From Alteromonas sp. KUL106 (GTDB lineage Bacteria; Pseudomonadota; Gammaproteobacteria; Enterobacterales; Alteromonadaceae), in contig NZ_BLIG01000015.1 in assembly GCF_009811415.1 (NCBI RefSeq), positions 1 through 64,000 of the forward strand: a DNA stretch of 64,000 bases. Direction: 5' to 3'. The notes beneath the pieces are model-generated. The model saw only the letters and a program-made list of their open reading frames with translations. It ran no database searches and was not told where the DNA came from. This document shows positions 18,746-28,700 of this stretch, in pieces; the stretch's first letter is position 1; each line of letters starts with the position of its first letter. Both the position numbers and the translations under genes were made by a program.

Positions 18746-19612
18746 TTAATTAAATTTTGAATTTAACTGTGCTAAAAGCGTTTCAGCTAACAGCTCGTCA
18801 GAAAATGGGTTTTGGCCTGTGATCAGTTCACGGTCTTCCACCACGTTAGGCGCCCACATTTCTTTGTATTCCATTTTGCCACCCGCCTGCGCCATGGCAT
18901 CTGCTGGGTAGTACAATAAAGTTGCATCATCTAAGGTGCTTTCAAAATATTCTTCTTCCGGTGTTGAGAAGATTGTCATTTTGTAGCCTTCATAAATCCA
19001 ACCTTCAGATGTGGCCTGCTCACCGGATTTCAATGCCAATTCAAACGCCTCTGGGTTAGACTGCCCAGAAAGTAAGGCGATTGGGCCATGGCAGATCGCA
19101 GCAGTGGGTTTTCCTTCATTATGGAAGTGAGACAAAATTAGGCCTACTTGAGGGTTGTTAGCGAGGTCGATAAGCGGTGCGTGTCCACCTGGAACAAATA
19201 CGCCCTCAAATTCATCAAGCCCTTGCGCGATGACTTCAGTTAGCGACAACGTGTCATTAATGCCCTCCAAAGACGCTACAAACGTTTGAATAGCTTGCAT
19301 GTGCGCTTCGCCGCCATCAAAGTATTGTGGGATGACTGACTTTTTATCTACCGATGGTGCGTTTCCTTTCGGTGTTGCCAATACCAGTTTGTAACCGGCG
19401 TCCGTCAAGGCTTTAGCTGGTACGCCAAACTCATTAAGGTAGTAACCTGTAGGTGCTGTTTTACCATCGGCAAGCTGCATCATATTTTCGCTTGAAAGCA
19501 ATACAAGCACTTCGCCTTTATTGGCTTGTAACGTTTGAGCGTCAGCAGCGTTGGCTGATTGTGAAAAACCAGCGATGAGCGCTAGTGATAGAATTGATGA
19601 TGCTTTTTTCAT
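18746..19612 (-). CDS. Exported DJ-1/PfpI family protein (HchA-like)
   Basis: 288 aa. Residues 1-22 are a Sec signal peptide ending SANA. The mature part is a DJ-1/PfpI domain with nucleophile elbow AICHGP (Cys174, His175) and PGGHAPLIDL, similar to class HchA/Hsp31 proteins, which act as glyoxalases, deglycases or chaperones. The export signal is unusual, since this group is normally cytoplasmic; a periplasmic role against reactive carbonyls is inferred. First gene of the operon with yqhD and divergent from lysR across 109 bp. Confidence 0.9.
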   Translation of the reverse strand: MKKASSILSLALIAGFSQSANAADAQTLQANKGEVLVLLSSENMMQLADGKTAPTGYYLNEFGVPAKALTDAGYKLVLATPKGNAPSVDKKSVIPQYFDGGEAHMQAIQTFVASLEGINDTLSLTEVIAQGLDEFEGVFVPGGHAPLIDLANNPQVGLILSHFHNEGKPTAAICHGPIALLSGQSNPEAFELALKSGEQATSEGWIYEGYKMTIFSTPEEEYFESTLDDATLLYYPADAMAQAGGKMEYKEMWAPNVVEDRELITGQNPFSDELLAETLLAQLNSKFN

Positions 19613-19674
19613 GTGCTTTTCCTGTTGCCTCTGAAAGTGCGTGTATCTTAGAGAGGTTGGTTTAGATCGAGAAG

Positions 19675-19708
19675 TCAGATAAATTATGACAAGTCATCAA
19701 AAATCTGA
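19675..19708. promoter_or_regulatory. Two-tier dyad, probable LysR-type operator
   Basis: TCAGAT (19675-19680) with ATCTGA (19703-19708), and ATGAC (19686-19690) with GTCAT (19693-19697), share the same centre at 19691.5. The site lies between the divergent DJ-1/yqhD operon and the LysR gene and ends 13 bp before the lysR ATG, which fits autoregulation plus control of the operon. Site seen; regulator assignment inferred. Confidence 0.5.
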
Positions 19709-19721
19709 TGGGTAGAAGATT

Positions 19722-20630
19722 ATGTCTTACCTAACACAGCTAAAAACTTTTGTAGAAGTCTATCGAAGCGGTAACATCACTCGCGCCGCAGCGCGGCTTC
19801 ATATGTCTCAGCCCGCGGTCACGTCTCACATACAAGCAATGGAAAACATTGTTGGCAAAGAGTTGTTTGTGCGAAAAGCAAGAGGGGTGGAACCAACGCC
19901 AATTGCAGATGATTTAGCACTGCAGGTCGCTAGTCACATCGATACTTTAGAGCAGAAGGTGGCTTCAATTCGCAGTCGTGCATCTACCGATCACGGTACG
20001 TTGCACCTTGCAGGTCCCGCTGAATACTTAAGTTCAGTGGCAGGGCCTGCCCTTGCAAACCTGCTGCAAGCGGACAAGGTCAATCTGGTCATTCACACAG
20101 GAAATAAGAACAATACGTATGCGTTGCTAGAGAATGATGTCGCTGAGCTTGCCATTACAGCGTCTGAACCCACCGATGCGATGTACGAATACCAAAAATT
20201 AGACAAAGAGCGTTTGATTTTGGTGATGAACAGAGTGCAAGGAAGGCTGCTTGAGGGCAAAGAAATTACGGCATCGCTATTAAATCAGCACAAAATCGTT
20301 ACCTACGATGAGCAACTACCCTTAATTCGCCGCTATTTTTCGGAAATGTTTAATGCGCCTTGTGAGTCACCGGTAGCAGCAGTATGCCCTGATATCCGTG
20401 CAATCAGCAATATTGTTAAGGCTGGCATCGGCTATTCCGTCTTGCCGGATTATCTATGCAAAGAAAGCATCGCAAAGGGGGAATTAATCCCGCTCGGTAT
20501 GAAAGGGCCCGAGAATGAAATTTATCTTGTATGGAAGAAGGGGGCGCTCAGTAATCCAAGGGTCGACTTTGCTAAAGATGTGATCATGGCCTTTGCCAAT
20601 ATGAATCATTTAGCAAACTACCCAGATTAA
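19722..20630 (+). CDS. LysR family transcriptional regulator
   Basis: 302 aa. N-terminal winged HTH (residues 1-60; TRAARLHMSQPAVTSHIQAME is the helix-turn-helix region) followed by a LysR substrate-binding domain of periplasmic-binding-protein fold (about 90-295). It is transcribed away from the DJ-1-like/yqhD genes with a clear dyad between them, so it most likely controls that operon and itself, perhaps in response to aldehydes or electrophiles. The ligand is unknown. Confidence 0.92.
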   Translation: MSYLTQLKTFVEVYRSGNITRAAARLHMSQPAVTSHIQAMENIVGKELFVRKARGVEPTPIADDLALQVASHIDTLEQKVASIRSRASTDHGTLHLAGPAEYLSSVAGPALANLLQADKVNLVIHTGNKNNTYALLENDVAELAITASEPTDAMYEYQKLDKERLILVMNRVQGRLLEGKEITASLLNQHKIVTYDEQLPLIRRYFSEMFNAPCESPVAAVCPDIRAISNIVKAGIGYSVLPDYLCKESIAKGELIPLGMKGPENEIYLVWKKGALSNPRVDFAKDVIMAFANMNHLANYPD

Positions 20631-20644
20631 CCAAGTAGATAGAA

Positions 20645-20676
20645 AAGCGACGGCTGGAGTTGCGTCGCTTGTTTGT
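20645..20676 (+). terminator. Terminator after lysR
   Basis: AAGCGACG (20645-20652) pairs with CGTCGCTT (20663-20670) over a 10-nt loop, followed by GTTTG. It lies 15 bp after the lysR stop and may also serve the opposite-strand gene ending at 20702. Confidence 0.55.
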
Positions 20677-20701
20677 AGTCTTTCATCCTGAAGAGTGCAG
20701 C

Positions 20702-21121
20702 TTAAAACGTTCCGACTACCTTAACGTCACCGCTTACTTTACTCTCGTCGATAAACCCGATGGTATTCGGGTTTGTAGCGACAAGCTGTAGCATTTCTTC
20801 TTCTGTCGCTATCATCTCAGGAGGCGTGCCTCTACCTGTAAAAACGAGTTTCGACCAAAACGCAGAGTACTGAGACTCTGATTTTCCCAATACGCCATTA
20901 TTAAATGCGTTTCTCGTATCATTGCCTTGTTCAAAGGTAAGCGGTATGGCTCGGCTGCCATCAGGAAATGCCTTCATCTTTCCAAGGTAGATTTTTTTTA
21001 CCGTGTCGAAGTCTACGCCAGAGTTATTGTTCGCGTTTACAATGACTGCGGTCCCGGCATAAAGCGGTGCGGATAATAAAAAACACAGGGCTACGACTAT
21101 TTTCATTAATGTTACCTTCAT
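20702..21121 (-). CDS. Small PstS-like phosphate-binding-family protein
   Basis: 139 aa (or 134 aa from ATG 21106, which has AAGGTAA upstream and gives a cleaner signal peptide ending PLYA). The mature protein has the start AVIVNANNNSG, IYLGK, FWSKLVFTGRG and GFID blocks seen in short periplasmic proteins related to the phosphate ABC-transporter substrate-binding protein. It has no partner transporter genes here, so phosphate transport itself is doubtful; such short forms are common single genes in Alteromonadales. Probably periplasmic. Divergent from the zinc-ribbon gene. Confidence 0.8.
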   Translation of the reverse strand: MKVTLMKIVVALCFLLSAPLYAGTAVIVNANNNSGVDFDTVKKIYLGKMKAFPDGSRAIPLTFEQGNDTRNAFNNGVLGKSESQYSAFWSKLVFTGRGTPPEMIATEEEMLQLVATNPNTIGFIDESKVSGDVKVVGTF

Positions 21122-21261
21122 TCGATACTCGACAACGGATGCTGTGCCGCGGAGTCGTTGATAAACTAGGGCGGTGCGCCCGTACTAAGTATAACCGCAA
21201 TTTATGATTTGTCGCACTCAGACAAAAGGTTAAATCAAAATAAGGAATCAACAAACGAACT

Positions 21262-21513
21262 ATGGCAAAACCCAATGCGAAAGGCCCTGTAAGAACAGTT
21301 CAAATCGTTTGCGCGAAGTGTAAATCTTTGCTGTTGAAATACCGAAAAGGCGGGAAAGGTGCGCTAGTAAAATGCTTTAAAGAACGAATTGTCGAAAATT
21401 ATACTGAGGATGAAGGTATTTGCCCCTCGTGCGACAGCCAGTTTGCCAGGAGTACACTTATTCGCGGGACGCCGGCACTAAAAATGGTGGGTGGGAAAGT
21501 CAACATGAAATAG
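21262..21513 (+). CDS. Small zinc-ribbon protein
   Basis: 83 aa basic protein with two Cys pairs, CAKC (17-20) and CPSC (54-57), plus Cys38. This is a typical zinc-ribbon arrangement. Function unknown; it could bind nucleic acid or a protein partner. ATG 21262 lies 140 bp from the divergent PstS-like gene, with AAGGAATC upstream. Coding is supported by the conserved-looking Cys pattern and the lack of a competing frame. Confidence 0.75.
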   Translation: MAKPNAKGPVRTVQIVCAKCKSLLLKYRKGGKGALVKCFKERIVENYTEDEGICPSCDSQFARSTLIRGTPALKMVGGKVNMK

Positions 21514-21717
21514 TTACTCAACTTGGGTGCTTAGCGTGCCAATTAGATTTTAATTTTATACGTTTTAATAATTTGCGCTAATGTAAAAATGTTCTAAATT
21601 AAGTAGATGTAAGGTCACTGTGTTTGTGACCAGTGCAAAAAAATGGTCCAAAAATGACGGAACATGGGATTTCAAGGGAGTGAGAAACGGGATTTATTAA
21701 CCAAAATGAGAAATTAG

Positions 21718-23637
21718 ATGTCTATTCAAAGAAAGTTTCTGTTCTCCATTGCAGCGGTTATTGGTTTGTTTGCAGCCATCGTGGCTATTGTGACTGTATT
21801 AACCACCTCCGCCTCCATTTCTAAGCAAGTTCAAGATCAAAAAAACAGTGCCGCGGATAGACTTGTCAATATACTTACTGTCACCGACGCCATTATGCTT
21901 GAACGTGTGAAAAGCAGTATGGCGCTTCTTAAACAACGAGGTGAAGCATTAGGCGTTCCGAATCAAACCGACTACGTTACGGTGAAGGATACACAGGCGC
22001 GGCAAGTTAGGTTGGGCACAGTAGAACAAGCTAATTCTTTTGACTTGGTCGATGGTCTGACCGATGTGATGGGCGGAACGGCCACAATCTTTAGCAAAAC
22101 GGGTGATGATTACATTCGCGTGAGCACGAATGTCATAAAAGATGGTGCACGTGCCATCGGGACAAAATTAGCCCCTCAAGGAAAAGCCATAAAGAAAATT
22201 AATCAGCGAGAAGCATATTATGGCGCCGTTGATATTTTGGGCAGTCCTTACCTTACGGGTTACGAGCCCATGTTTAATGGTTCCGGAGACGTTATTGGTA
22301 TTTGGTATGTGGGCTATTCCGCTGATTTAAACGTGCTAGAGCAAGCCATTAAAAATAGCCGTGTTCTGGAAGACGGTTTTGTGGCACTTCGAGATGCTAA
22401 AGGGAATATCCGAATGCACTCATCTCATGTAAATGGCTCGCAAGTAAGCAATGCTTTAACGAATAGTAGTGACTGGATCATAACGGAAGTACCGTTCTCA
22501 CCCTGGGGGTATGACATTATACTCGCTGCATCTGCTTCCGAGAAAAGTGCATTGATAAGTGGTGCGGTGATGGGAGTGGTGTTTAAAATAGCCGTAGGCA
22601 GCGCGTTTATACTAATAACCATTTGGCTTTTGGTGAAATACATCGTTGGTAAGCCTTTGGATGAGTTTATCGAGGTCGTAAATAACTTGTCCTCGGGAGA
22701 TGGCGATCTGACCTTCCGCTTCCAAGCTTCTAGCAGCGATGAGTTTGGTATAATGGCAAGAGCGTTTAACGCTCTTTTGAGCCAGCTCCAAGACACCTTG
22801 CAAAGTGTAGATGAAGCGACTGATCAAATGTTGGCCAAATCCGAAACGCTCAATGAAACGGCCATGCAGTCCCAAAAGACAGTTTCGCAACTCGGCAGAG
22901 AGACAGAGTCGATTGATAACGCGATATCACAAATGCAACAAAATACAGTGGCTGTTTCTTCTACCATTCAAAGTTCAAGTGAGGCAGCTCATGCGGCCGA
23001 CCAAGACACCAGAAACAGCGTTAATGTGCTAGCGCAAACTATTAGCGATATTCAATCTCAAGCGAATGACGTAGATGCATCTGTACAAGTCATTTCCGAA
23101 CTTGCGCAAGCCAGTGAAGAAATCAGCGGTGTAATGGAAGTTATTAGAAACATTGCAGAACAGACCAACTTGCTTGCATTAAACGCTGCAATTGAAGCAG
23201 CAAGAGCCGGTGAACAAGGTCGAGGGTTTGCTGTGGTGGCTGACGAGGTACGCTCATTAGCTAGCAGGACGCAGGCTTCTACCGAAGAAATTCGCATCAT
23301 GATAGAAAGGTTGCAGCAGGGAAGTCGCGTGGCCTCGGAGAAAATGCAGCAAAATAAAGAGACGGCGTTTAAAACGGTAGAATCTACAAAGCACGCTGGC
23401 GATTCATTGAAGCAGGCGCTAGATGCCGTTGCACGAATAACCACCCTAAACCAAGAAGCCGCCAGTATGGCGAGTGGGCAAAGCACGGTTGCCGATGAAG
23501 TGAATAAAGGTGTTATCAGTATTCAGCAAGTGGGACATGCGAACAGCGATTATGCACAAGAAGTGGTGGATAATTGCGAAGCCTTAGTGAAAAGGATAAA
23601 GCAAATGCAAAGTCAATTGCGTCGATATCGATTTTAA
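21718..23637 (+). CDS. Methyl-accepting chemotaxis protein with Cache sensor
   Basis: 639 aa transmembrane chemoreceptor. TM1 about 9-30, periplasmic Cache-type (Cache3-Cache2 fusion-like) domain about 35-275, TM2 about 283-305, HAMP about 306-360, then the cytoplasmic coiled-coil signalling domain with the highly conserved [16 protein letters not shown] hairpin tip that binds CheA/CheW. The ligand is unknown; the block [18 protein letters not shown] is typical of Cache3-Cache2 sensors. Single gene closed by a strong terminator. Confidence 0.94.
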   Translation: MSIQRKFLFSIAAVIGLFAAIVAIVTVLTTSASISKQVQDQKNSAADRLVNILTVTDAIMLERVKSSMALLKQRGEALGVPNQTDYVTVKDTQARQVRLGTVEQANSFDLVDGLTDVMGGTATIFSKTGDDYIRVSTNVIKDGARAIGTKLAPQGKAIKKINQREAYYGAVDILGSPYLTGYEPMFNGSGDVIGIWYVGYSADLNVLEQAIKNSRVLEDGFVALRDAKGNIRMHSSHVNGSQVSNALTNSSDWIITEVPFSPWGYDIILAASASEKSALISGAVMGVVFKIAVGSAFILITIWLLVKYIVGKPLDEFIEVVNNLSSGDGDLTFRFQASSSDEFGIMARAFNALLSQLQDTLQSVDEATDQMLAKSETLNETAMQSQKTVSQLGRETESIDNAISQMQQNTVAVSSTIQSSSEAAHAADQDTRNSVNVLAQTISDIQSQANDVDASVQVISELAQASEEISGVMEVIRNIAEQTNLLALNAAIEAARAGEQGRGFAVVADEVRSLASRTQASTEEIRIMIERLQQGSRVASEKMQQNKETAFKTVESTKHAGDSLKQALDAVARITTLNQEAASMASGQSTVADEVNKGVISIQQVGHANSDYAQEVVDNCEALVKRIKQMQSQLRRYRF

Positions 23638-23722
23638 TGTGTAACGTAGAGCCGTTATTGTGGGACAAACTCCACCGTTTTTGCGGCTGACACTGATAGT
23701 AACAATTTCGAGCACGCCTAAG

Positions 23723-23752
23723 AGGCCTTATCAATTGATAAGGCCTTTTTTC
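23723..23752 (+). terminator. Rho-independent terminator of the chemoreceptor gene
   Basis: A perfect 10-bp stem, AGGCCTTATC/GATAAGGCCT, around an AATT loop is followed by TTTTTT. Confidence 0.85.
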
Positions 23753-23802
23753 ATCATTATGCTTGGTACAAAAGGATTCCTCCAAAAAACGGATAAACTA
23801 TA

Positions 23803-25422
23803 ATGAGACGAATAACTAAACTGGCGATGGTCGTGGCGAGTGCGTGTGCTTTTACTTCTCTGTCAACCACATCGGCTGTGGCGCAAGAAACGGCTTTATC
23901 ATCAGCCGTTGCGCCGTTAAAAAAAACACTGGCCGACGTTGAATATCGCTTACCCTCGCATGTTGCTCCTACGTTCCAACGCATTCACCTTAATATTGAC
24001 CCTGACGTTCCAACTTACACAGGAACGACAACAATTGATGTCACAGTAAAAAAAACAACACATAAAGTTGGTTTTTATCAGCAGGATTTGACCGTAAGTT
24101 CTGCCCGCTTGGTGTCAGGTGAAACTATCATTCCTCTCTCCGTTTCTATTAGTGATTACGATATAAACTGGGGACAAGCGCAAAGCGAAATTGCGCCTGG
24201 TAAGTATCAGTTAGAGATAAACTTTGAAGGTAAGATAAACACCTCATCTGACGGTATGTATTTATCTCGTTTTCACTTGGCCGGCGCAACCGTAGAAAAC
24301 AAAACATGGGCTATTCCACTTAAACTCACTTATCAGTCAAACGGTAAAATACACAACGACGTTGTGTTTATCGATAAACAAACGACCGTGTTACCTCAGC
24401 TTGCTGAAGCAGACTGGGTATTTCCTAATGATGATGCGACCGGTTATTTCCGCTGGTCAGTTGAGTCGAGTCAGCTTAATGCATTACTAGACAATGTTGA
24501 TGCACTTAATAAGCGAGAGAAGAAAAACCTGCTCTACAATTATCAAGCGCTTCTAAATGCTGATGAAGTAGGTATAGACAGCGTAATGAAGGTGCTAAAT
24601 AGTTTAGCCAAAGACAAAGACCCTGCGGTAATACGCGCAGCAGTTAGCGTATTAGAAGAGTTTGATTACTTGGTAAATGACCAAAATCAGGACGCGTATG
24701 CAGCGCTTTTAAACAAAACGTATATGCCGCTATTAACGGAGCTTACGCTTAGTCAAGGTGAGCAAGATAGCGCTGATGTGATCCGTTTGCGCAATCAGCT
24801 TTACAGCTTACTGGGTGCGTATGCCAATAGCGAAGCGTTAGTAGAGCAAAGTGTTGATATTGCAAAACAATACCTCGACGACACGACAAGTGTACCTTCG
24901 GGTATTGCAGGTACAGCTATTGAGATAGCGACCAAAAACAGCAATGACGGCGATCAGACCAAATGGTTTAACACAATCATTGACGCGTTTAAAAAAGCCC
25001 AGCTACCCAACGTGAAAAGTACGTTGGTGTATTCAATGCACTTTGAAGACAAAGCCACGGTTTTCAAAATGCTAGATTTAGCATTGACCGACGAGATTAC
25101 GCCGGCAAATACCATGTATATGGTCGTACGCGTAGCCCGTAACCTTGATGATCATTCGCTGTTATACGAATGGCTTGATGAAAACAAAGACGCACTTATC
25201 AAAAAAATGCCTGACTATCATGTGAACCGTATGCCAGAGTTTGTCTCTACAACATGTTCCGCTGACAATTTGCAAATGGCTGAAAACTTTTACGGAGCGC
25301 TAAGCAATAAATACAAAGGAATGGCAAGAGGCGTCGAAATTATGCGAGACGAATCTAAACAATGCTTAAGGCTAAAAGCCGCGTTTCAAAATGATTTTGA
25401 CCGCTACCTGAGTCATCAGTAA
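23803..25422 (+). CDS. M1 aminopeptidase-like protein lacking the catalytic domain
   Basis: 539 aa. A signal peptide (residues 1-28, ending AVAQ) is followed by the M1 N-terminal beta domain (about 45-156: YRLPSHVAPTFQRIHLNID, the TGTTTIDV block, KINTSSDGMYLSRF). It then passes directly into the C-terminal ERAP1_C-like helical domain (from 158: HLAGATVENKTWAIPL). The GAMEN exopeptidase motif, HExxH zinc site and downstream Glu that define M1 enzymes are all absent; roughly 320-330 residues are missing compared with the usual 860-880 aa. The frame is intact across the join at nt 24262-24275. No peptidase activity is expected. It could be a decaying gene or a retained binding protein. Confidence 0.85.
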   Translation: MRRITKLAMVVASACAFTSLSTTSAVAQETALSSAVAPLKKTLADVEYRLPSHVAPTFQRIHLNIDPDVPTYTGTTTIDVTVKKTTHKVGFYQQDLTVSSARLVSGETIIPLSVSISDYDINWGQAQSEIAPGKYQLEINFEGKINTSSDGMYLSRFHLAGATVENKTWAIPLKLTYQSNGKIHNDVVFIDKQTTVLPQLAEADWVFPNDDATGYFRWSVESSQLNALLDNVDALNKREKKNLLYNYQALLNADEVGIDSVMKVLNSLAKDKDPAVIRAAVSVLEEFDYLVNDQNQDAYAALLNKTYMPLLTELTLSQGEQDSADVIRLRNQLYSLLGAYANSEALVEQSVDIAKQYLDDTTSVPSGIAGTAIEIATKNSNDGDQTKWFNTIIDAFKKAQLPNVKSTLVYSMHFEDKATVFKMLDLALTDEITPANTMYMVVRVARNLDDHSLLYEWLDENKDALIKKMPDYHVNRMPEFVSTTCSADNLQMAENFYGALSNKYKGMARGVEIMRDESKQCLRLKAAFQNDFDRYLSHQ

Positions 25423-25473
25423 CGGCAGAAAATCGCGCAAAAAGTGATCGCGTACATAATCTTTAAGTAACAG

Positions 25474-25503
25474 AAAAGAGCGTCTTTTGGGCGCTCTTTT
25501 TTT
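25474..25503 (+). terminator. Rho-independent terminator
   Basis: AAAAGAGCG (25474-25482) pairs with CGCTCTTTT (25492-25500), followed by more T residues; it lies 50 bp past the M1-like gene. Confidence 0.8.
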
Positions 25504-25759
25504 GTGCATAAACGTTTAAATTGCACGCTTTTGAGTCATAAAAATGTGTCAACCCTGAAACACTTCAGGTTTGTTACAAATCAGCTTTCCCTATACCTAA
25601 GTACAGTGGAGTTAATAAATAAATAAACTTATTTTAAGCCTCTAAACTATTGATTCTATTGATGTGTGACGTTTCTATTATTATTTTCATTAAGTGCTTG
25701 CTGCGTATACCTATGTATAAGAATTTATACGTTCCTTATATAAAAAGCGGAAAGCAAAA
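25504..25759. other. AT-rich promoter region before the nuclease gene
   Basis: No gene is seen in the 337-bp gap after the M1-like gene. After the terminator it holds a small hairpin (CCTGAA/TTCAGG, 25554-25569) and an AT-rich stretch with several possible -10 elements (for example TATAAG near 25716) leading to the nuclease start. No operator is recognised. Confidence 0.4.
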
Positions 25760-28700
25760 ATGGTCAATGAGGGTAACACACAAAGGTATAAGCTGCGTAA
25801 ATCAGCTAAAGTCGTCAACGCATTATTAGCCGGAACGTTGTCGTTAGGCGTCGTGGCTTTGAATGCAACAGCAGATACGCTATGGCAGGAAGATTTTGAA
25901 GCCAGCGAGCTTCAAGGTAAAGGAGCAACTGGCCCTCTCGGTGCAGGGAATAATGTAACAATTGATGGGGTAACCCGCTGGTCAATTGATGTTTCAGCTG
26001 GCGAATTGTCAGCAACGTCAGACTGGTTTCGCGTAGAAGCGGGCGCCATGCAAGCGCGTGACGTAGACGGCGAAGTGGTTTGGTTGAGTGAGTCTATCGA
26101 TATTTCTGCTGCAGGTGATATTACGATTAATGCAGAGCTTTCTCAAAGCGGTGATTTTGAATCTGCGGACTACATCGATGTATTTTACTCGCTAGATGGC
26201 GGCGCGTTTGAGCTAATCACGCTTACAGAAGGGGCATCGAATACCGTGCAGGAAAACTTCGGTTCTGCGGCGGTAAATGAAACAATCGGAAGCGGAAGTA
26301 CATTAGTCTTAAAAGTGGCCATGGCCAATAATGCTGGTTCTGAATATCTGAATTTAAACAGTATTTCAGTTACAGGTTCTGGGGCAACTGATGGTGGAGA
26401 CAGCGGCGGAAATCCTGATAACGGCGGCGATCCTTCAAACGCGCTTCTTTTCTTAAGCGGTACTTGCTTTAATTGCCCTGATTTAGAAGCGATTAATTTA
26501 GCGAGTGGTTTTGTTGCATCAGACTATTACGCGGCCCTAGATGCAGCTATTGCGAATGGTGATAGTGCACAAGCACTTAAAGAAACCACGCATAACATTA
26601 TTGAAAACGGTCATCGCGCGTTGTCATACTCTGAAGTATGGACAGCGCTAACTTACACCGATGAGGACCCTGCAAATACCGACAATGTCGTCCTGTTTTA
26701 TAAAGGTGTATCGCAAGGGAAGTTTACGAATGGAAGCGGTAGCCAAAGTAACAACCCAGACAACTGGAATCGCGAGCACGTATGGGCCAGCAGCCATGGA
26801 TTCTCAAGCAATAGTTTAACCGCCTACACTGATATCCTCCATCTACGTCCCTCAGACATTTCAATTAACAGTTCGCGCGGTAACTTAGATTTCGATTTTA
26901 GTGACGGCGAACTTGCTGAAGCGCCTGCTAATCGCGTTGATAGCGATTCATTCGAGCCTCGCGATGCGGTAAAAGGCGATGTAGCTCGCTCTATGCTTTA
27001 TATGGATGTGCGTTACGACGGAAACACTGCCGGTGATACGGAAGAAGATTTAGTCTTGTTAAATCGCTTAACGTCTACCGAGGAGGCTGCATTCGGCAAG
27101 CTCTGTGTGTTGCTTCAGTGGCATGAGAGCGACCCGGTAGACGACTTTGAACGCCGCCGTAACGAACGGGTGTATGAATTCCAGGGTAACCGTAACCCGT
27201 TCATTGATAAGCCTGAACTTGCTTCGCTTATTTTTAACGAAAATTGTGATAGCACTGGCGGTGATACCGGCGGGGATACAGGTGGTGATACCGGCGGTGA
27301 CACAGGTGGTGATACCGGAGGTGACACAGGTGGTGATACAACACCCTCTACCAATAGCGTTTATATCTCAGAGTATATTGAAGGTGGGAGTTTTAACAAA
27401 GCGATTGAGCTTTTCAATAGCTCAACTCAGCCAGTGAGTTTAACGGGATATGAATTGGTTCTACTGTCTAATGGTGCCACGGGCGATGCAGATCGCAAAG
27501 TGCTCGCGCTTGAAGGCGAGATTCCAGCAGGTGGGGTAGCAACGTTTGCTCACGCGCAAGCCGATGCTTTACTCACAAGTGGTTCTACGCTTAGCAGTTT
27601 CGTTATGAACTTCAACGGTGATGATTACATTGAGTTGGTATACAACGGCCAAGTTGTAGATGCATTGGGTACGTATGGCGTTGATACCGACTGGGGTAAA
27701 GATGTCACGTTAGTGCGTAAAAGCTCAGTGACAAGCGGGAATCCTGATCGCAATCCAGCGTTTACACTTGACGAGTGGGATAGCTTTCCAAAAGATACGC
27801 TGAGTAATTTTGGTGCCCATAACGGTTCTGTAAGCGAGCCAACAGAGCCAACAGATCCTTCCGACCCGACTGATCCAACAGACCCAGTTGTAGAGGTGGT
27901 ACTGATTAGTGCAATTCAAGGTGACGGAGACGAGTCAGCACTGGTTGGCACCGATGTAATTGTTGAGGCTGTAGTAACAAAGGTTGTGCCTGCCATGAGT
28001 GGATTCTTCGTTCAAGAAGAAGCGGCTGATTCGGATGGCAATGCATCAACGTCTGAAGGCGTGTTTGTTTATGCGGGTTCGTTTAGCTTACCAGAAGCAG
28101 GTGACGCGGTGCGTTTGCAAGGAACGGTAGGCGAACGCTTTGGCGTAACCCAATTAGCCTTGTCTGCAGATGTTGAGGTTACTGGTATCGGTAGTAGTGT
28201 GCTTTACACTACAATTGCTATGCCTCTTAGCCCAGCAACGCGATTAGAAGCACTAGAGGGCATGCATATTAGTTTTGAGCAAACGCTTAAAGTGACTGAT
28301 ATCTATAATCTAGGGCGTTACGGCCAGTTTAACGTGTCTTCACAGCGCTTAATGATCCCTACAAATCAGTTTGTAGCGGGATCAGAAGAGGCGGTAGCGC
28401 TAGCGGAAATCAATGCGCGAAATACCTTATTAGTTGAAGACGGTAAAACAGCACAGAATTTGGATGGTATTCCTTTCCCTGTTGGCGGCTTGAGCCACAA
28501 CAACCCACTTCGCTTGGGAGACAGTGTTGAAGCCCTTGAAGGTGTTCTGCACTACGCCTTTGGCGCCTACAATTTAATTCCTCTAGGCGATATCCAAACG
28601 GTGCGCACTAATCCACGGATTGCTGCACCTCAGCTTAATGCTATCGGAGATGTAAAAGTTGCCAGCTTCAATGTGCTCAACTACTTTAACGGTCCAGACT

